Shown here: positions 41,400 to 54,400 of the stretch, one piece after another | Position numbering within the stretch: the first letter of the stretch is position 1 | Layout: each line of letters begins with the position of its first letter | Assembly (NCBI GenBank): GCA_014706295.1 | Contig: JACSVZ010000037.1 | Coordinates: 2,666,001-2,730,000, forward strand | Direction of reading: 5' to 3' | Length of the DNA: 64,000 bases | Source of the DNA: Lycocorax pyrrhopterus obiensis | Lineage: Eukaryota > Chordata > Aves > Passeriformes > Paradisaeidae | Translations under genes and position numbers: made by a program | Notes under the pieces: model-generated | What the model saw: only the letters and a program-made list of their open reading frames with translations | Database searches by the model: none | What the model was told of the DNA's origin: nothing

Positions 41400-41525
41400 C
41401 TTATTAGATGAACTGGATAAGGACCGTAACCAACTGGACTGTTTTTCCTTCTCAGTAGAAGCTGGAGATTGGGAAGCAGAGTCATCTATTTTGGGCTTTT
41501 TGGAAGCAGGAGGATCTGAAGAGAC
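41400..41525 (-). CDS. SKI: SKI coding exon 2 (126 bp, 42 codons)
   Basis: This exon encodes a Ser/Pro/Lys-rich linker that follows the SMAD4-binding part of SKI in the family. It starts after a TTTCAG acceptor (AG at 41527-41526) with [12 protein letters not shown] and ends in SSSSNK, before a GTGATT donor at 41399. Both boundaries are phase 0, so its 42 codons can be skipped without shifting the frame. The basic SKKPK patch and the SSWLR motif match what I know of SKI just before its conserved GCVHPRQ segment. The donor is weaker than the others in this gene, which fits alternative use. Alternative splicing of internal exons has been reported for chicken c-ski; I recall this and cannot check it here. 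If intron 2 were retained, translation would add 26 intron-encoded residues and stop at 41319. The upstream exon with the N-terminal domains is outside the window. Confidence 0.95.
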
Positions 41526-42973
41526 CTGAAACAAAGACAGGCAGGAAAAAAATCAGAGTCAGAATTCCTCATTTTGCAATCAGCTTAGAAACAAGTTACA
41601 AGGCAAAAGCAAATTTTGTTATTTAAAAAGAAGAAACTCTGGGTGTTTTTCTGCTTTTTTTCAAATGTAAGGCCAAACAAAGGAGTGCAAACAAGGGGCA
41701 GACACAGGCTGTGACACAACACACTTCACTCCTTCACGGGAGACACTCGGGTCAAGTGTGGAGGGCGCAGGAGAGATGGGCAGTGATCAAAGTGAGACAC
41801 TTGCTCCAAGCTGCAGAGAACTATCGGCCTTTTATGATTTTTGTATGCAGAAAGGTAAGTTTAATGTGGTTGCTGAACTGGAAAGATTATTTTAAACGAG
41901 AACAGAACAGACTTTGTTATTCTGTTTGCAGTGGTTGTTATGCCGATGACTTCACTACCCCACAGCTGCAGTGGATTCTGGGGGTGCTGCCAAGAGCTGC
42001 TTTGCCTTTTCCACAAGTGGCTCAGCTTGGCCCATAAATCATCCTCAAGCATAAGAAAGCCCTTTGGCAAGCAAAATCCCTTTCCTTCAACACTGTGAAG
42101 GAATAAAATTCCTATAGTCCCAGCGTGGCTTGCAAAAAAATTGGTAACTACTGGTTTAACTGGTGCACTGGGGATACCAGCTTGAAGCCCTGCCAGTACA
42201 AACACCTCTAACAGCAGGGAGGGAGAAGGTTCTGGACCTTGTGCTGCATCGTGACCAGAAACAATAAAAGAAACATCCCACCCCCGTTTCTATTCCTTTT
42301 TCTGTCTTTTTGCAGTTCCGAACTCTCCACCTTTCCCCATTCCCACTCCGCCTGGCTCCCAGAAAGGTGGCAGAACCACACTGCAGTAATTAATAATTGC
42401 TCATATTTGCATTCATTCGTTTCATCCTCACTCCTCACTGTGATTTTTGTGGGCAAACAAGTGTTGATCCAGGTGTGTCTGGAGAACCTGGGGATGGCGA
42501 CATCCTGGAAGCCTGAACTGCTCCAGCCCAGGCATCCTTCCCAGTGACAGAAAGGATCTTATTTGCCAATGTCCTGTGTCCTGAAAATCAGTCCCCCCAA
42601 GGCATCAAGTCCCCCCAAGGCTGGGAACTCAGAGGCTGCTTCTCCAGGTGATTACTGAACCCTGAGCACCGTGATTTAAATGATTTACCTGAAAAGCACC
42701 TGTGGAATTGTCCAAATGCCCTTCTCCAACTCCCAACCCGAGAGCTCTCTAACTGCACCCCGTTAGCACCTCGATCAGGAGGAAATTAGAGCCTCACGTC
42801 CCAGCAGAGCCTGCTGCTCCCGTGAGAGCAGGGCAGATGATTCTCCAGCCCATGCCAGCCCAGTGTGCCCAGCAACGTCACCAGGCCAAGCCTGGAGGGC
42901 TCAGCACAACATTCCCTGGCACCGCGGAGCTCGGGGCAGCTTTCCATACGTAGCAGATGAAGGAGGATGACAT

Positions 42974-42999
42974 GGGGGGGGAGGGGGGGGTGTGTGTGC
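42974..42999 (+). repeat. G-run followed by (TG)n
   Basis: Runs of seven to eight G, interrupted by a single A, followed by TG dinucleotides, in SKI intron 1. G-quadruplex formation is possible. Confidence 0.85.
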
Positions 43000-45900
43000 A
43001 ACCCCCAGGACAAAATTAGCCCGTGCCAGTGCCAAATTCCAGCTCCGTGGGATTTGCAGCGGATTCTTTGGGCACAGCTTCAGGCTTCCCCAGGGCTGCC
43101 TCCTGCCCGCCCGTGGCACAGGCCCTCCCCTCGCACCCAACTAGGAAAAGGCATTCCTGAGCCCTTTCTGTAGAAAGCACAGGACAATGCACTGGAAAAG
43201 ATTTGTTTTTGCTCTCGGAGATGCTGCCTGTGCAGAATTAGTGACAGCATCAGAAAGGCATTTGGCAAGTGGCTCCTGATCCCAGCCCCATCCACTGGGG
43301 ATGGGGAGCTGTGTGGGGAGGGGAGCTCAGCCTGCAGGGTGGGGAGGAAGGGGGGCTTGGAATGAAAAAGGCAACAGGTGGCAAGACTCAGCACGGAACC
43401 CGTCCCTCCCCCCGTCCGTCCTGAACATTCTGTCCAGGCGGGAATGGGACCGGAGCGGGACCGGCACCGCCGGCACCCCGAGCACACCCAGCTCTGGAAA
43501 TGGGGAGAAGGGTCAGCCCCAGAGAGGCAGGGGGAGATGTTCCAACAGAATGATCTCGTTTGCATTTCTAAGGAATCATCTCCAGCTTTCTCCACTGTCC
43601 CCCTTCTTTTGCCTTCAAGTCAAGGCTGACCCCATGGACCAGGAGGGTCTGAGCCCAAAACCTGGGAAATGCTCCTTCACTCCCATGTCCAGGAGCCCGT
43701 GCTGATCTGGAAACATGGGCTGCAGCTGGAAAAAAGCAGCAAAGGAGGTGTGTGCACAGGGGAAAACAGGGCTGTGCTCCCCCAAAGGGATGGAAAGGGC
43801 ACAGAGGAGGAGGTGCTGGGCAGAGCCTGCAGGTTCTTCTAACCTGAAGTCATCCCCCACCCCTGGACACTCCTGACAACCCAGAGCTGCCTGACGTGGA
43901 GCAGCACTTGAGTGGACTCAAGACAGGGCTGCTGCCAACGTGGTTTGGGAACTGCTGTGATGACTCCTCCAATCTCTCCATCCCTATCCCACTTGGTTGG
44001 TTCATATGGATCATCTGCTGCTTGAGGCAGCAATTGCCTCTTTGTAGATGCTTTAAAAAACCCACCTTGGATTTAGGTTTCACTTTAACAATGTAAAAAT
44101 GCAACAATTCCAGTAGTTTCTACTACAGGAAGAGACTCAGATGTGGAACAAGACAGACACTGAACACCAAATCTTCTCTCCATGTGACTCAGCCGTTACA
44201 TCCCACTCCAGGACAGATTCCAGGCACCGAGATACCCCACTCCGACACTTCCAGCCCAGCCACAGCAGCCAGCAAACCTTGGTACTGCTTCAAATGGGGA
44301 TGATTTGATTTCATTTTTCCTCTTTGCCAAATAGAGAAACACACCAAGTTGCAAAAGAAATACTGAAAATCCGATGTAACTTTTTTGCCATCTTCATAAG
44401 TGATTTATGAAACGCTTGAACAAAAACTCGAGAAGACTGAAATAAATATTTCCTTATTTCCTATTCATTTTTGTTTCCATTGGAGGCAACTTAATAACCT
44501 GCTGTCAAATGGGCTTTGTGCTGGGCACAGCCACTCGTTAATAGACATTTTCTCCAACCCACAGATGGAAGAAACTTCAGGATTCAAAGTGGGCCCAGAA
44601 ATGCTTACGTGAAACATTTACTTAAGCTTTGGGACCGCTGGTTTCTGAAGCAAGCAAATTTTAGGGAAAAACAGATACAGAAAGATTTATAAAGTCACTA
44701 AAAAAAGATTTCAGAGGTACACTCCAAAGGGAAATTTGGGCTGTGAACTTTGCCAGCCATTTTAAGGCAAACCGAAATTAGGCGGCTCAGCTTGGCCTGC
44801 AGCCAACCAGGGCCACATTTGACATGTCAGATCAAATTTTCTACTTCAATTAAGTATTACAGTAGCAAACCATGAGACCAGTGGAAAGAATTTTTGACCC
44901 TCTCCTTCTCAGGAAGACAAACCTGCCCCAGAGCTCGGTACCCGGAGCAGAACCAGCAGTTCCAGGTCAGGCACCTCAACGACACTTTTTGCTACAACAG
45001 CAATGGAAAATGAGCCCAGGAAAGAATTCTTGTATTTTAAGATGTGGGAGTGCTCACAGGTATGAGGATTCTTGGTGCCTGAGTATCTACCAAAACACAT
45101 TTCCTGAATAATTCACTTTTTTCCCCTGCTGTATCCCAATGCCACGCACCTGAGAAAAGGCTTTTGCTCTCTCCTCATCCTTTGCTCCTCTGCCCCAACC
45201 CCACAACACGTGGTACTGAAAACTGGGCTGCTTTTGCCTTGTGCAGAATGAAAACATCAACAAGTGGAAAATATTTAGGAGGCCTCCATACCTGCGGAAT
45301 TTTTAGCTTAGAAATGTACCTTCAAAAATCAGCCCACGCTCCAAATCCTGATTTACCCTCTGCTGATAAAATCTCCCTGTAACTGGGTCTGAGTTGGGCA
45401 ATAAATCCCAAAACCTGATTGAAGAGACAGACCTGGTAAAACAGGGCAGTGGCACAGGTTTATCTGTGCTGGTCACCGTTCCCAGGCCAGGGGTGACTGC
45501 ACTTCTCTGCTGCTTTCACTGGGGAATCCATCCCTTGGCCTCACCCCCTCCTTTAGAAGAGGGGTGGGAAATGTGGGCCCCAGACCAGCAGGAATCCTGG
45601 AACATCATGCGGCATCTTTAGAAATTAAATATTTACTGTCCCCAAAGCTACTGAACTATCCCAACACGGAGAAATCTGTATTCCAACCTCTTGAAAAATT
45701 AATAGGGAAAATACTGCGAGGCTGAAGAATTCCATTTTGCATCCTTATGGCAGGTGTAAATCAGAAACAATTCCACTGGAAAACCCGCAGCTGGAAAAGC
45801 AGGGCTAAGCAGAGAAAATAAAAACTGAGCTGTAAATCTACAGCGTCCTCTCATCCTGCTCAGGCTGCTGCTCATTCTCACCCGGGGAGCTCAGTCACAC

Positions 45901-48199
45901 CCTGAGAACGGGTGGAGCTTCCTGTCCCATCGGATTCCCCGTCTGGGTGCAAAAACTCAGCCACTTTCTCAGCAGGGCAGCAACCACCAGAGCTGGGCTG
46001 ATGCAAACCCAGAGAAACCCAGGGAGGCTCTCCTGGGGCCCAGACGTGCCAGACAGCACAGGGAAAACCACAGCAGGGGAGATAAGAGCCAACAGGGAGC
46101 ACCCTGTGCCCCCGAAGGAGCTGCCAATCTCTGTATTTCATGGTACTCTGAACTCCAGAAAATATCTGCACAAGCCATGGTTGAGCAATCGGTGTCTGAG
46201 CCCTGCTCCTGCTCCACGAAGGGCACGTGGAGAAATACAAGTGGAACTGAGAGAGAGAGAACTTCCAGAGTCTATTCTAGGTGACTTTCCTGGTTCACTT
46301 GTGTGACCACAGACCAGTCACACCCAGCTGAGCAGCAGAGAGAAAATGGGTAACACCACTGACCCATTTTTAAAGGGTGCCATGACATTTATCTGCTGCT
46401 TTTACTTGGAAGAGAAAGATGCAGTTTTATTTTAAGCCCAGTGAAGTCCTGGCCCTGTGGGGCCACTCCTCCCCCAGGAGCACCCAGGATGTTTTCGGGC
46501 TCCTGCTGGCACAGGGAGGTATGAAGCTCCCCAGCTGTGTAAAATGGCATTTCAGAAGGAATGTACCTTGACCAGTGACAAGGATTCAAATCTGCTTCTG
46601 GAGGTTACCGAGACCACAATTCCCACACCTGGGAACTGAACTTGGAATTCTCCACGTGCTGCTTTCATGAATCACAGGCCTGAGTCTCTCTAAGAACAGG
46701 CGGAACCACACGAGAAGGGAGAGGGCTCTGTCTTCAGATTTCTTTCAGATTTCCAGTTAAAATCAAATTAAAAATTGCCCAGTGGAGGTTCCTTCCATGT
46801 GGGAAAAGAGCCCTTTATCCACATCCTTTAAGCCTCCAGGAGCACGTTGCCCATGGCCAGAACACTTCTTCCTAAAGCCTCTTTGTGACGTGGTCCAGAA
46901 GTGATTAATAAGGCATTAGAGGTCTTTGTAAGGACTGCACTTTCACGTGGATTAGAGGAATAAATATATTCAGGTACAGATTGAAAGCTGGGGAGGGTTG
47001 TCTCCATAATAAAAAAAGCTAAAAATAAAGCTGTGCCACGGAGCTGTAAGAAGATTTACTGCTTGTCTCCCGTAGATATTTAAAAGAGAAAAAACCGACC
47101 ACACTGCAGTGTCAGTTCCAGGGAGCGTATGGAGCATTTGTTTTATTTTTCTTTCTTTTTTTTTTTTTTTACAATTTTGGTTTCATTGGGCAGGAATCCA
47201 GACTTTCCATCTTCCCATTTCTCGCTGCTCTGGTGGAAGCACAAGTACTCATTTTCCCCTGTCATTTTGGGACGTGTGATTACAGGAAGTATTTGCTTTC
47301 TATTCCTGCCTTTCGCAGCACATGCTGGCTGCCAGAGTGTCCCCCAAGTGTGACCTGGGGGGAATCTCCACCAACCACAGCGTGGAGCAACTGCCAGGCA
47401 CAGGCAGAGACGGAGCTGTGGAAAAATCCCTCCTGGACTGACCTGCTCTCCCTGCCCACGGATGAGCCTCGAGGCCTTTGTCTCCTCCTCAGAGGGGGCT
47501 CCTGGCTGTGCAAAAATCTGATTTTTCAATGCAAACGCACCTTCCCAGCTGGTCTGGAAGAACTGGATGTAAAGAGGAGATGGTTTGGTCTTGTGGCAGC
47601 ATGGGAAGTTCATCTGAGAAAGCTGGGAACTGAGTTTTTCTCACACCTGTGCAAAAATCTTTAATTTCTATGGAAACACATCCAAAATTTCCAACACCAA
47701 AAGTGCAAAGGGACTGGGCTGTTTTATTTCAGACACTATCACAGTTTAAAGCAAAGTCCTACAAGTACCCTTTGATGAATTCATTTTGTAAAGGCAAATT
47801 TAAATTATTTTCTAGAACACTCTACATAGCCCCTGGCGTAAGTCATCATCCACTTTCAAAGCTTCTTGGCTAGCATAAAAGAAAGAAAAAAACCCGTTTT
47901 CTCTCCTGTCTCAACATTTCTTCCCTTTTATTCCTTTAGCACAAAAATTAGGCCAGATGACATCTGCTGATTGCACTTATCCTTGGGAGCAAACACAAGG
48001 CATCTCTAGCAGGCTGTGCTACAGCAAACCCAGCAAGCACCTCGCAGGCACACCCCAGATCCACACACTCCAGTCTGAAATGCAGGGAGGAAAGGCAAAT
48101 CTTTTCTGTTTCCCACACACTGCTAAAGCTGCTGGGCCACTGGGGACTTTACTGCAACTTATGGACTTTTCCCCAAGTTCCATGAAGCTTGGACATGAT

Positions 48200-48241
48200 G
48201 AAGATTCTACCTGGAAACCTGAAGATTCTACCTGGAAACCT
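48200..48241. repeat. 21-bp tandem duplication
   Basis: Two identical units beginning GAAGATTCTACCTGG at 48200 and 48221. Confidence 0.95.
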
Positions 48242-49241
48242 GCATTGATAAAAACTGCTCAGCCAGCTCACCTGGCTGTTTAATCCCTGATCTCTACAAT
48301 TATTCCTTTAATTCACTGTTCTCCTGCTACATCCATCATGGAAAATGACTCTTTGATATAGATATGGATCTATAAATCTATACAACTCTCCAAATCTTCT
48401 ACAAATGATGACTTCTTAATAGCCAATCTCTTGCTCTCAAAATTCTATGAATCTTTAGTAGTTGCTCACAAAATCAGTATTTCCCATTCAGAGTGATTCT
48501 GATTCCTCCAGAAATCCCTCTGCCATGGGCAGAGCACAAACCCATCGTGGGGTGATACCCTGTGCCTAGATGGGAACACTGAAGCCAGAAAAAAGGAAAA
48601 GCCATGTGTGACTGTGGCTACCTCAACCTCACTGTTAAACCCCTCAAATTAAGCATCCCTGATTCTTCTGATTTTTCTGGTAAAGAAGCCTCTGCAAAGA
48701 GCTGATCATTTGTGACATGATGTGCTTGCCTTTTGCCTCTTGGCTGATGCAACTGGAAGCCTCTTTTCCACTGGCTAAGAGTCTGTTTTGCCCTTCCAGT
48801 GGAAACTAAAAGTTCCAGCTTGAAAAGAATTCCCTGCCCTGTGGTTTAAACCAAAACAAAACAGCTCAACTCACCCTTCCCCCTGGCTGAGCAGAGCCAG
48901 TGCTGGAGCCCAGCACAAACCAGGTCAGAGGGGCTGAGCAGAGACAGTGGCCCCTTTTCCTCGGGCTGTTTTTATTGGCAGCAGCTGCCTGGGAACTCTG
49001 GGATGCCCTGTCAGGAGCAAGGGAAGGAGAGTGACCAGGGGAGGGAAACACGGACACACACAGGCATGGGTGCCCCAGGAACACAGGGAGCACTTCTGGC
49101 ACCGAGAAAGAACCAAGGGGAGGGAAGTGATGCCATCAGGTTTGTCAAGGAAGAGCAGAATTTCCCCTGTGGACAGACTTGCTTTGCCCAGTCGCTGTTT
49201 GTGGGGTCACAGTTCTGGTAATGAAAAAGCCATTTGGGAAC

Positions 49242-49279
49242 CACATTTTCTCCTCACATTTTCTCCTCACATTTTCTCT
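49242..49279. repeat. 13-bp tandem repeat, about three copies
   Basis: Unit CACATTTTCTCCT at 49242 and 49255, with a third partial copy from 49268. Confidence 0.95.
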
Positions 49280-51049
49280 GCAGTGCAGCCAGGCTCCCTT
49301 GCTGTAACTGCACTCAAGTTCCAGCTCCAAACTCTCCCAGGCGTCTGTTCCTGGATTGTGGAGACATGTCCACTCTGCCAGCCAAGAACCTCAGTTTAGT
49401 CTCCAATGTTATATAAAAGGACAAGTATTCCCCTTGTGACTCCCACTAACTTCAGCACAGTTTAGGAAGCCAAGAAAGGAGAGAGGGAGCTCTGAAACTG
49501 ATAAAACTGATGGGCTTTTGATGCTCTTTTGTCAAACTCCTCTGCAGTACCTGGGCATGGAGCTGCCAAGCTCCAGAGTGCCCTGATTTGGGTCTCCCCC
49601 AGCTGCTCTGCAGAGCTCCCTGGGGCACAGAATCTGCCCCTGACTCAACTGAAGAGTCCCAGCACCCAACCTTTCTAATTCTGGGAGGAAAAGCAAACAG
49701 CACAGAGAACAGCCAAGTCAGTAACCAGCCTTGATTTACCAATTCCCCCAGTTCAGCTGAAGAATAAATACACAGTCAGCCCTTGCCCCACTCATCCTCC
49801 CAGCTCCTAATCTGGTCTCTCTGCCAGACTGGCTCTCCTGGCCTGGCACATGTGTGTGAGCATGTGACACTGCTGGTGAGGGCAAGGGACAGAGCCTTTT
49901 GTCAGCCTAAGCCGGGACAAGAGCCTGAGGACATCCCCAGGAATTACTTCAGAGGCTGAAGAGCCAGTGGAGCACAGCAAGCACAGCCCCCACCGTCTGC
50001 ACTGTGCCTCACACTCACCTGGATCATTTACAGGGCTCCTGCTCTGCATCCTCACCCTCCCACTCCAGGAAAATGCAGTTTATCAGCACATCTAGCCAGC
50101 TGCAGGGTCCTTTTTTGATCATACAGAATAAAAACTGTACGAAACAATCGGGATCCTCAGGCTGCAGAAAGGCAGCACTGCCCTACATTTATTTTTCACT
50201 GAATTTCATTTACTTGAGATGACCACAGGAAAAGCTTCAGAGTATTCTGGAGGATGCAGCGTGTGTGGAACGACAGGACCTGGAGCCAGGCTCTGCTTTG
50301 GAGCCCAAGTACACTGAGGTGTAGGGAAACAACTGCATTTACCTCCAATACCTTCACAAAGTCACTGTAACATCAGCACAGAGTCTGGATTTTCTGCTCC
50401 ACCCAGCGTCCCACGCAGTTTTTAAACCCAAGACTGCTTTACATAAATATCAGTGAAAGTCAACAGAGTGACCACGGATTAATAGTTACAAATCCTATTA
50501 AGGTTACGAGGCAGTGCCATGGAAAACCCCCAGTCCCAGCAAAAAAAAAACCAGAGCAAGTCCTCAGATATCTAAAAACCCACACCTTGAGTCTTTCTAC
50601 CAGAAGATGACTGAAGGAGGAGTAACCATACAGTTCCAGATATTTTAGGTGCCAATGGCTTTAAGTTACCGAGCAAATTTAATATCCTTCAAAGGAACTC
50701 AGTTTTCAGTCAAGTGCTGTAAGAACCCACTGAGGAGTTACTTCTCCATACACAGAAGAGAGCAAAGACCTAAATTCTTTGCTTACAAAATGTTTTGAAA
50801 GCTGCAGACAGGCAGATGCTTCCCTAAGCACCCGACAGCCACAGTGCCGTGCAGTTCTAAGAAAGCCACAAGAAGCTCATCCACTTTAAGTAACAGTTAT
50901 TACTTGTGAACTGTCCCCAGAGCTCCCAGGATAAGGCAGACAACCAATTACAGTCTTAGACTTCCAGAGCTTATTTTGCTGCCTTTAGAAATAAGCATCA
51001 CATGCTCTTTCCACCAGACATCAGTTAAGGGGGGGTTAAGGGTGGTTTA

Positions 51050-51104
51050 AGAGGGGAGGAAGGAGGAGGAGGAGGAGGAGGGTGAATGAAGGAGAGGAGA
51101 GGGC
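51050..51104 (+). repeat. Polypurine tract with (GGA)n core
   Basis: Nearly pure purine on the plus strand, with about eight GGA units (51056-51082). It is flanked on the left by G-rich GGTTAAGGG-like sequence. Confidence 0.9.
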
Positions 51105-51370
51105 CCTTGAGTTTGCTCTTTCTGCCAAAGCCAAGCAGCAAAGCAGCTCTGCTGTGTCAGGAAGGGTTTGCTTTGGAGGAACCTTCCACGTTCCAGTGAG
51201 TGATCTGTCTAAACAGAATTAGTTTTAGCCACAACATCCACCATGCTGGAGTGATGCACTCAGAAAAGGATTTTTGTCCTTCAGAAGGCCAGGTCACCTT
51301 GAGAAAAGAGAAACACTTCCAACAGTTACCAAGAAATTGAAATAACTGAGCAAAATCACATGGTGGGATT

Positions 51371-51449
51371 GTTGGGGTGTCCTATGCACGGCCAGCAGTT
51401 GGACTTGGATGATCTTTGTGGGTCCCTTCCAGCTCAGGATATCCTGTGA
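51371..51449 (+). mobile_element. CR1 3' end fragment in SKI intron 1
   Basis: Contains AGTTGGACTTGGATGATCTT, TGTGGGTCCCTTCCAGCTCA and GGATATCCTGTGA, the typical CR1 3' tip. It is strongly 5'-truncated. Confidence 0.85.
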
Positions 51450-54400
51450 AAATATTATCCCCTCCACTGGGATGTTCGACGTGAACACCATCACAGAAGA
51501 AGAAGCCTTTAGCAAGTTGTCTCATCCAATAGACAGAATTTTGACAAAAAGCCCACCCATTTCTCTCCTTTTTCCCAAGATAAACTCACCTTTTGACTAC
51601 AGGTAAGAGATCTAAGAGGAAATGCCCCATGTATGTGAATACAGAGAGAGAGAAAGACACAACATTTCAAAAAACCTACTTTGTGTAACATCAGATGAGG
51701 CAGCAAAAGATGATTTGAAGGGAAAAATGGAAGGGGAATAGGATGGACAGGAGGGGGAAATCTGGGACACTCCAAGAAGGCTTTCAGTTCTTGTATAACA
51801 CGATAGATTTTAAGCCTTTAGGGGAGAACTGGCTGAGCAATACTGAGAGCAGCGTGACTGCGCAGCCACATGGGTTGTGTCTGCTACAACTCTATTAATA
51901 GGAGAGCAGATCAGGGAGGTTTGACTGTGCACACTCCACATCCACCAAGAAAACTCCTGCTTTCCCTCCCCACTGCATCCCCTCTCATGGCCACAGTGAC
52001 CATGTGGGGGCTCACAATGCCCAGAGCCCCCAAAAGGGCTCCACTGCCACCCCAAACCACACCCTTCTACTGAGAAGCCCCCCCCGGCCCTGCCTGGCCC
52101 TAACCCATCCTCACCAAGCACTCAACGCTCTGTTTGCCTCTACTCAGAATTAACAGGCTTTAAACAGGGATTTTTAGTGCTGAACTGCAGAATTTAGGCC
52201 TGGGTTGGTCGATGTACAAGCCCTGTTTGTGGTGCCCCAGCAATAAACACGGCCCCTCGCGACGTGCGCTGGGCTTGGCTCTCACTTCTCACTTTGCTGT
52301 TACAATGCAAGTTCTATTCCACATCCCCATTCTGTGTGTGCAACGGGCCTGACCCCTATAAAGATGGTCAAATAAATATCTGGTGACCTCACAAGTATGA
52401 AAATAAGCTTATTTGAAAGAAAAAGTATATCTTCAGGGGGTTTGGCAGTAACTTTCAATTATTTTTAATTGCCTGGAAAATTAAAGTAAGAAAATAGTGT
52501 GGTATAAATGTTAGGGCACATTATTAAGCCGTTTTCATAATATCTTAGCCATAAGCTTAACAGACAAAAAGGGTTTTTTTAAGCCTGGGTCATCTGTTCA
52601 ATATGAATGGCCTGTCTGTTCCCAGACTTCCTCATGGGGTAACTGAACTGAAATATTCCATGATAGAAACCAGATTCAGTTTGACCTGGTAGGCAACGAG
52701 AACTCCACGGAACCTTCAAGCTTTGGGTTTAATTACAAACCACCACAGAGTCTGGACTGCAGCCTGAGATCAGAAACACAAAGAAAGGAGTTGAGGGAAA
52801 GTTTGGAGCTCTAAATGCCAACGTCCCTTCCCCCACTTTGCTTTGCTTAAACCATGGGACGGATTTTTTTCTTATTATTGTCAACACAACCAACTTCCAA
52901 ACTGCAAAGTAAGCAAGATTCCCAAGGTATCAGACTGAGGCTGCCTTTCCTTCTGTCCTTCTGTTTGTGGAGTTCTGCTGTCACAACACTGACACTGCAC
53001 CAAACCCAGCATGGGGACCAACACAGAGCTGAACTCCAGGATTCCAGGTGTCATATTTAATTTTCTTCTTTTGCCTGATACTTGGAAGCCTCAAACCCAC
53101 TTGGGTTGAACTTTTCTGAGGCAGCCTCTAAGGCAGGGACTGACACACACAAGGCTTTGAGAAGTACTGGAGGTTAAAACCATCGTGAGCAGCTGAGGCC
53201 AAATGAAGCCAGACCTTACAGAAAGCAGAGGTTTGTGGTGTTCCATACCCTGGGCAGAGTAGAACTGTGATGTGTTTTGGCCATAGTACTGATATAAATT
53301 GGCAGTAAAAGCCTGACCTAAAAGTCTTGGGTCAAAGAAAAGCCTGACTCAGACCCTGACTCCACAAGAGCAAATGCTGTCACATCAGTGGGAGCTGCAG
53401 AACGTCACTGCTCAGTGACACAAAAGGTTCTCAGGCTCTGCGTTTCAGCGCTGTTTTCATACACCCAGCACACAAGGAATGATAAATAAATAACAAATCA
53501 GGGAAGGAGGTGGTGTGTATCCACCTAGAACAGGGACAGGAAATCTCTGTCTAATGCCAAGAGCTGAAGTGAGGGTGGATCATGCACAGAAGGGACTTTA
53601 ATAACCATAGGCTGAGTTTGTAGGAAATCGTGGTAACATGGATGAAGGGCTCAGATCTGTGGGGTGGCAACAGAAATGTCAGCTACCTGCAGTCAGACAC
53701 AAACCCCCTTGCTCCTGGGAGGAAGAAGAGAACTCCCAGTCATTTTCCAGAGGACAGATTTGGCACAAGGTCCTGTGCTGCTGCTCTCTGCAGGACATTG
53801 GGTATTCCTGGGCCACAATCTGGGTGTGCACCACATATTCCAGACCAGGGCGCTCAGTCAGGTGCCTGCACTTGCTACAGAGAGACAGGGATGAACACCA
53901 GGAAGACGACTGTGTGGAAAAATGACCTGACATCTTCCCAAAAGGACCAGCTGAAACCCAAGCAAAGCATCCATGCCAGTGTCACTCATCACGCCAGCAC
54001 GATCGGTCACATCCCAGTGAAGAATCCAACAACAATGCAGTCCTGGGAGATGGGTAATCCCAAGGTTTGCTTTGATCTTTGGAGTTCCCCATAAGGATAA
54101 TTTAACCATTCCTACACTGCCACAGCTTTACTTGCTTTAAAGGATGTCTAAAGAAGCACAAAACTCTGAGAACAAACTGCTGCAAGGGTTTCACACAGTT
54201 GCAAATCACCATTCACTGATGTGTCTCGTTGCACGGGAACACCAAAGGAAAAAAGTGCACAAGTCAAGCATGAAAGAAAAATCTGAAATTAGACTGATCC
54301 CCTCGTTCACTTGTGCAACCCAACAGAAAAGGAGAGCCTGGACAAAGTCAGGGCTGAGGTGTTACTGTTACAAGGTGACATCAAGAGTGAGATGTTCCAA

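Noticed and set aside
51024..51050. TTAAGGG-like words suggesting an interstitial telomere repeat
   Set aside because: The spacing and sequence do not form TTAGGG tandem units; it is only a G/T- and purine-rich tract.
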